A DNA stretch of 6,283 nucleotides from an uncultured Pirellulaceae bacterium (GTDB lineage Bacteria; Planctomycetota; Planctomycetia; Pirellulales; Pirellulaceae): positions 1 to 6,283 of the forward strand of contig CAKQNH010000297.1 in assembly GCA_934255105.1 (NCBI GenBank). The letters are read 5' to 3'. The first letter of the stretch is position 1. The number at the start of each line of letters is the position of its first letter. Below are positions 1 through 3,778 of the stretch, in pieces. Both the position numbers and the translations under genes were made by a program. The notes under the pieces are model-generated. The model saw nothing but the letters and a program-made list of their open reading frames with translations, made no database searches and was not told the DNA's origin.

Positions 1-3000
1 GTGTAGTGGCACCATCGACGCTCAGAATCCCCCACGAGTTGTCCTGCGTTTTGGGTTCCAGTACTACCGTCGAGGCGATTGAATACTGGCAAACGCAACC
101 AGCGCTCGCTTCGGGGATCATGACTAGTCCATTGCCCGGTATGGCATTGATCCAGCATCCAGTGCGCTGACCCGCAAAGTGCCGCGTGCCACTGTCGTGG
201 TACAGGTCGTAGTAGCCGATGAAGCCCGAGCGGAAGAACATCATGTTGGGAGTAGCTGTGATGATGCCGCAGAAATGCCCTGGACGGCTGAACTGCCATT
301 GTGAATCTTCGCCGGTCAATGGATTCGGGCGCGTCTTGGACCTTCCGGTGTGCAGGTCGAAGGCCCAGGGTTCGGCAAAAATCTCCGTTCCAATCACCGC
401 GGGGCGATTCATGTAGTTTGCATTTTTTGCCCACAGCTCGCGACCGTCAGCAGCATCTAGCACGACCAACTTGCGCGTCTCAAATTCGCCGGCCAGGAAT
501 TGTTTCCAGTAGTGGCCGTTGGCATTGGCACCGCACAAGACAATATGGTCCAGGGCATACATCAGAGTCAAGCTTCCTCCCCCGGAGCTGACGTTGGTCG
601 TGTCGGTAACGTCGACCGGCGTCTCCCACACCTTCTCACCGGTGTAGCGATCCAGGGCGACGGCCAACCGCACGTCGTACTGCTTCATCTCCGCTTCGGC
701 TTTGAGCGCCGCCTCGCCGGTCAAATTCTTTAGCTCCCCCTTGTCCTCGCGGTAGAGCTCTTGTCGCTGTTGAGGAGTGATCGAACTATCGATGAAGTAC
801 ACATGCTTGGGGCCAACTGCAATGGTGGTATGTAAAATATTGCCGCCGCGATAAACCCAGCTACGTTTTCCAGTCTTCGCATCGACGGCAAAGATTGCAT
901 CGGTTTGGCTCTTCACCGTTAGACCGCGACGCCGCATGTGCGACTCCAACTCTTCGCGAATGGTGCTAGTACCGAACAACTGACCTTGATCATGTGCCAG
1001 ATAGGCCCATGCGCGTTGGATGCCATCAGACGTTTCGGGCGTTTGGTACTCGGCCAAGACCGCGCCAGTACCAGCGTCCAGCGCAGTGCATGTATCACCC
1101 ACGGCCACGTAGAGTGCATCGTCGCTGGCCGCCAAATTATGTGTTTCGCGGTTATTGAAGACACCCGTGCGAATGGCGCCAGGGTTTTTGTAGTCCCACA
1201 AGTAGGTTCCGTTGTAAGCGTCGTAGGCCATGACGCTGTCGACACCTTGGATAAACATACGTCCGTTGGTCGATAGGGGAGCTCCGGCAGCTTCGTGTCG
1301 GTTGACCATCGCGCTGGGGCCAGGATCGCCATACCACAAGACTCCCAGTCCATCGCGGACTAAACGATCGTCCGTGCAGGATGTGTTGGCGACATTGCCA
1401 TATTGGTGCGACCAGTCGCCGGCTCCTGCCAGCTTGCCACGCCGCAAGGAGAACCACGGCGCGGCCGCTACTACCTCTCCTTCGTTCTGGCGATAAAACT
1501 GCGTGAGCCACTCGGTCACCTGCTGCCCGCTGGACGCATTGGCAGCACTGGGTGCATCCGCCGGTCGCCCCAGCAGAGCCACCCCGCCGCACGGCTTCAA
1601 GTGATGCGAGATCTGCTCTGGTTCGCACGGCAGTTGCCCAGAGAGAAGATAGGAATCGGAGACAATGAGATTGGCGAAATAGTTGGAAAAGGGCAATTCA
1701 GTCGGTTCCGTCGCCTGTGAATCAGCCAACGGGACATTCACTATCGTCACTCGCGTGGCATGAATCCCGGCTCGCTCGAGCGCTTCACGCGATGCGGTCG
1801 CCTTGTTCACATCGGGCTCGACGCCGATCACCGTCAACTGGCTTTGTATGGCTAGTTCGTAAGCCAGTCGCCCTTGCTCGCTGCCCAGTACAAGGCAGTA
1901 GCCGTGCCGCTGGCCACTACGCTCGAGAATCTCTTTGGCTGCGGCTTGATAAAGCTCAGTTAATTCGTCCTCGGGAAAAGGTGGCACAAAGCGAGCCGGC
2001 CAGTTTTGCGCGACACTCGTATCGGTCATCTGATTATGGAAGCCGTAGATATGCCCTTCATCGGTGCTAACGGTCAACACGTTGTCGTCCACGGCCAAAC
2101 CACGGACGTTGCCAATCACGGTTTGTTCCCAAACTTTTTTGCCGCTGTGTCGATCGAGGGCCACGATTTGGTTCAAGCCGCCAGCCAGAACAAGATTATC
2201 GGTAGCGATCAGTACATCATCGAAATCGCTGGGATACTCCCAGATGATTCCAATGCCTGCGTACTTCTCCATGTTCGTTTGGTCCTTGGCCAGCTTAGTG
2301 GGGTTGCGGACATCCTTGCGGGATTTGAGGAACCACTTTTGTTTCTCCTGACTGGCCCGCGCATGTTCCTGGCGATCGACGCAGAAGATCTTTTTCCCGT
2401 CGAGCAAATAGGCGAACTCGCCGCTGAGCACCATCTGTCGGCCGTTGATCCAAGATGCGCCGACGTCGCCGGTCCGGTCGTCCATTGCTAGGAAGTGATG
2501 TGCTCCTCCAGAGTAGACTTGCCCGTCGCCCAGCAGCGCTTTTGTCCCTCCCACTACTCCACCCGCATCGGCGCGAAACGAATGCTGTCGCTGAAAAATA
2601 ATTTCACCGGTCTGCTTAGAGACCGCCACGGGGAGCGAGCGACCAGAGGGGAAGTACAAGTTCTCTTCATTGCAGAGCATGTAGCCTTGCGGTGATAGAT
2701 CGTTGCGTCCCGCGTCTTGTTCGCTGATCGTGTCATTCCGCCAGATCACTTTTCCATCCTTGGCATCCACCGCGCACAGGTAGACCATTTCGTGAGGAAA
2801 TACGCCCGCCCCAAAATATGCAATGTCCCCATCGACGAGCACTCCGGTTCGAACCGGCCAGCGCGAAATCATTTCGCCGCGCGATAACAGGCGATCATCC
2901 TTGGGGCCAACTCGCATCTTCCATACCAATTTGCCATCGCTCGCCTGGAGACAGTACACAAATCCGTCGTCGGAACCGACATACACATTGCCATGCGCCA

Positions 3001-3421
3001 AAGTGGGAGCTAGGCGGATCGGACCATCTGTATAAAAACTCCACAGTGGGTGGCCGTCGCGGGCATCGACACAATGCACACGATGATCGACTGAACTTCC
3101 AAAGTAGGCACGTCCGCCAGCCATGACGACTTGCAAGGCATCATCGAAGTCGACGCGATGCAGCATGACGTGGCCCTCGATGGGCGTATTGCGCGGCCCT
3201 TCCCATGCGATGATCGGCTTGGTCGGCGATTTGTAGGTCCAGGCTAACTTCAGCGCGGGGTCGAGCTGCGAGGATGTGAAGCCCGCGCGCTGGTTGCCAT
3301 TCAGATAGGCGGGCCAGTCACCACAGGCCGTGCTGGAGATGGACCACACAACCACATTGAGCAGCAGCGCGTTCAGTAAGAAGCCGGTCAATCCGGAATT
3401 GGCCAAGTGTAAAACTTTCAT
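1..3421 (-). CDS. Exported PQQ-type beta-propeller protein with embedded SAM-methyltransferase-like domain (3' end cut by window)
   Basis: The frame is open for 1140 codons from ATG (complement of 3419-3421) to the window edge, so the C-terminus is missing. A basic-hydrophobic leader (residues 1-33) is followed by Asp35-Trp36-Pro37, the usual opening of planctomycete PQQ-repeat proteins. Propeller repeats of the form 'xxDaxxGxxxW' are seen at 118-127 (VDARDGHPLW), 158-167, 218-227 and 422-431 (LDRHSGKKVW), then after a Rossmann-like insert (485-640) again in a second propeller, e.g. VDAKTGKRSW, LDRYTGEKVW and LDAADGRELW. A second Asp-Trp opening is at 669-670. Charged, probably helical inserts lie at 350-390 and 883-914. 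Known of the fold: such propellers (BamB-like, quinoprotein dehydrogenase-like) act as scaffolds or bind PQQ. No CxxCH haem motif and no clear dehydrogenase catalytic set were seen, so enzymatic function is unassigned. Automatic pipelines would probably call it 'PQQ-binding-like beta-propeller repeat protein'. It is transcribed divergently from the glycoside hydrolase gene. Confidence 0.93.
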   Translation of the reverse strand, partial: MKVLHLANSGLTGFLLNALLLNVVVWSISSTACGDWPAYLNGNQRAGFTSSQLDPALKLAWTYKSPTKPIIAWEGPRNTPIEGHVMLHRVDFDDALQVVMAGGRAYFGSSVDHRVHCVDARDGHPLWSFYTDGPIRLAPTLAHGNVYVGSDDGFVYCLQASDGKLVWKMRVGPKDDRLLSRGEMISRWPVRTGVLVDGDIAYFGAGVFPHEMVYLCAVDAKDGKVIWRNDTISEQDAGRNDLSPQGYMLCNEENLYFPSGRSLPVAVSKQTGEIIFQRQHSFRADAGGVVGGTKALLGDGQVYSGGAHHFLAMDDRTGDVGASWINGRQMVLSGEFAYLLDGKKIFCVDRQEHARASQEKQKWFLKSRKDVRNPTKLAKDQTNMEKYAGIGIIWEYPSDFDDVLIATDNLVLAGGLNQIVALDRHSGKKVWEQTVIGNVRGLAVDDNVLTVSTDEGHIYGFHNQMTDTSVAQNWPARFVPPFPEDELTELYQAAAKEILERSGQRHGYCLVLGSEQGRLAYELAIQSQLTVIGVEPDVNKATASREALERAGIHATRVTIVNVPLADSQATEPTELPFSNYFANLIVSDSYLLSGQLPCEPEQISHHLKPCGGVALLGRPADAPSAANASSGQQVTEWLTQFYRQNEGEVVAAAPWFSLRRGKLAGAGDWSHQYGNVANTSCTDDRLVRDGLGVLWYGDPGPSAMVNRHEAAGAPLSTNGRMFIQGVDSVMAYDAYNGTYLWDYKNPGAIRTGVFNNRETHNLAASDDALYVAVGDTCTALDAGTGAVLAEYQTPETSDGIQRAWAYLAHDQGQLFGTSTIREELESHMRRRGLTVKSQTDAIFAVDAKTGKRSWVYRGGNILHTTIAVGPKHVYFIDSSITPQQRQELYREDKGELKNLTGEAALKAEAEMKQYDVRLAVALDRYTGEKVWETPVDVTDTTNVSSGGGSLTLMYALDHIVLCGANANGHYWKQFLAGEFETRKLVVLDAADGRELWAKNANYMNRPAVIGTEIFAEPWAFDLHTGRSKTRPNPLTGEDSQWQFSRPGHFCGIITATPNMMFFRSGFIGYYDLYHDSGTRHFAGQRTGCWINAIPGNGLVMIPEASAGCVCQYSIASTVVLEPKTQDNSWGILSVDGATT
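11..121 (-). other. Conserved-looking C-terminal Cys-x-Cys segment of the propeller protein
   Basis: Residues 1101-1137 contain MIPEASAGCVCQYSIAS followed by a Val-Val-Leu-Glu-Pro run, and just upstream a Gly-Cys-Trp-Ile-Asn turn (residues about 1085-1089). I recall a 'PEAS-x-GC-x-C' stretch near the end of several planctomycete PQQ-propeller proteins, from memory rather than a search. Cys1109 and Cys1111 could form a disulfide with each other or another Cys, or bind a metal. It is not a cytochrome c motif because there is no CxxCH. Confidence 0.45.
1502..1969 (-). other. Methyltransferase-like Rossmann domain within the propeller protein
   Basis: Residues about 485-640 break the propeller pattern. 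They show helix (ELTELYQAAAKEILERSG, 486-503), a strand and glycine loop resembling methyltransferase motif I (YCLVLGSEQGRL, 508-519), a helix, then a strand ending in an acidic residue (TVIGVEPD, 530-537; Glu535 sits where SAM ribose is usually bound), a helix (540-551), a strand (ATRVTIVNV, 555-563), a later strand (FANLIVSDSYLL, 582-593) and a final strand (GGVALLG, 612-618). This order matches the class I SAM-methyltransferase fold. Motif I is not canonical: only Gly513 and Gly517 remain. The identification rests on motif order by eye. Activity, substrate and cofactor binding are unknown, and a non-catalytic relic or another Rossmann-type binding role is possible. Confidence 0.7.
3323..3421 (-). 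other. Signal sequence of the beta-propeller protein
   Basis: Residues 1-33 start Met-Lys and contain a hydrophobic core at about 11-28 (GLTGFLLNALLLNVVVWS), then Ser-Ser-Thr-Ala-Cys33-Gly-Asp-Trp-Pro. Signal peptidase I could cut after Ala32 (Ser30-x-Ala32). Cys33 also gives a poor lipobox (Ser-Thr-Ala-Cys, lacking Leu at -3), so lipidation is possible but less likely. Export to the periplasm or beyond is inferred. The N-terminal charge is low (one Lys and one His before the core), so an uncleaved anchor cannot be excluded. Confidence 0.75.
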
Positions 3422-3428
3422 GGTGGGA

Positions 3429-3432
3429 TTCC
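3429..3432 (-). promoter_or_regulatory. Weak ribosome binding site of the propeller gene
   Basis: The minus strand reads GGAA with 7 bases between it and the ATG at 3421. This is a minimal Shine-Dalgarno match. It is acceptable because planctomycete genes often lack a strong one, and the start is better supported by the signal sequence that begins there. Confidence 0.3.
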
Positions 3433-3475
3433 GATGGGAGGAGCGTGCGGGGGCGAACGAATGCACATCACCACC

Positions 3476-3484
3476 GTTATAGCA
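3476..3484 (-). promoter_or_regulatory. Candidate extended -10 promoter element for the propeller gene
   Basis: On the minus strand this reads TGCTATAAC, i.e. a TGn extension plus TATAAC (5 of 6 matches to TATAAT). Transcription starting about 7 bases downstream would leave a leader of roughly 45-50 bases before the ATG at 3421. No good TTGACA-like -35 sits at 17 bases; TTGGCT lies 20 bases upstream. Planctomycete promoters are poorly defined, so this is tentative. Confidence 0.3.
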
Positions 3485-3492
3485 CAACGGGC

Positions 3493-3507
3493 TTGGACAC
3501 TAGCCAA
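3493..3507. repeat. Short inverted repeat, possible operator
   Basis: TTGG (3493-3496) and CCAA (3504-3507) are complementary with 7 bases between, just upstream of the extended -10-like element of the propeller gene. A regulator binding here would overlap the -35 zone. Four-base arms occur easily by chance. Confidence 0.2.
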
Positions 3508-3705
3508 TCTGAGTTGTAACTGGCCGGGATTAGGAAAAAAATTTTGAGGGAAGTAAGCCGCTATTTGATGAACACCGCCGCTGGTTGTCAGCCAACTGCT
3601 GCCCATGATGAGCGATGCTGCTCAGTTGAATTAAGATTGAGAGTAGGGTATTGATTAAGAGTGTCCGTTCAAATTCGGAACCCGTGAAACGGTGCTGGCA
3701 ATTCA

Positions 3706-3710
3706 AAGGA
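3706..3710 (+). promoter_or_regulatory. Ribosome binding site that decides the glycoside hydrolase start
   Basis: AAGGA is followed by 8 bases and then ATG at 3719, an ideal spacing. A second in-frame ATG at 3713 is only 2 bases from the AAGGA, too close for normal initiation. The site therefore favours 3719, which also yields a Met-Lys signal peptide start. Confidence 0.6.
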
Positions 3711-3718
3711 AGATGGAA

Positions 3719-3778
3719 ATGAAAATCCAGGCTTGGGCAATGTGTCTCGTGATAGCCGCAAGTGGCCTGACCTCTGCG
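3719..3778 (+). other. Signal peptide of the glycoside hydrolase
   Basis: Residues 1-20 read MKIQAWAMCLVIAASGLTSA: a short Met-Lys start, a hydrophobic core (5-14) and Thr18-Ser-Ala20 before Gln21-Glu22, fitting signal peptidase I cleavage after Ala20. Cys9 lies inside the core and is not in a lipobox position. Secretion to the periplasm or cell exterior fits a polysaccharide-degrading role. Confidence 0.8.

Larger units (their letters stand above)
3422..3718. other. Divergent intergenic region between the two exported-protein genes
   Basis: These 297 bases separate two divergent start codons and must hold both promoters. Seen in it: an extended -10-like element for the minus gene (3476-3484), an imperfect operator-like inverted repeat TTGG-N7-CCAA (3493-3507), an A/T tract AAAAAAATTTT (3534-3545 area) that could bend DNA, and for the plus gene only a poor candidate, TTGAAT at 3626-3631 with TATTGA 17 bases on (3649-3654, 3 of 6 matches). 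No tRNA, small RNA, terminator hairpin or convincing small gene was recognised. Confidence 0.6.

Noticed and set aside
919..1353. Minus-strand open frame of 144 codons in a different frame from the propeller gene
   Set aside because: Overlaps the propeller gene on the same strand in another frame; the propeller frame carries clear repeats here and this one does not.
2006..2491. Plus-strand open frame of 161 codons opposite the propeller gene
   Set aside because: Antisense to a continuous, motif-bearing propeller frame; no ribosome binding site or domain seen.
1..3421. Cytochrome-linked quinoprotein dehydrogenase function for the propeller protein
   Set aside because: No CxxCH haem motif and no clear catalytic Asp/Cys-Cys pair of PQQ dehydrogenases; repeats alone do not show PQQ binding.
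3578..3596. Short hairpin possibilities (GCTG-N5-CAGC, GTTG-N5-CAAC) in the intergenic region
   Set aside because: Four-base stems that compete with each other and are not followed by a T-run; not a terminator or convincing RNA structure.
3626..3654. TTGAAT with 17-base spacing to TATTGA as a promoter for the glycoside hydrolase gene
   Set aside because: The -10 element matches only 3 of 6 positions; kept only as a mention in the intergenic entry.
3692..3694. In-frame GTG as an earlier start of the glycoside hydrolase
   Set aside because: No ribosome binding site at proper distance, and it would add seven residues before a well-formed Met-Lys signal peptide.
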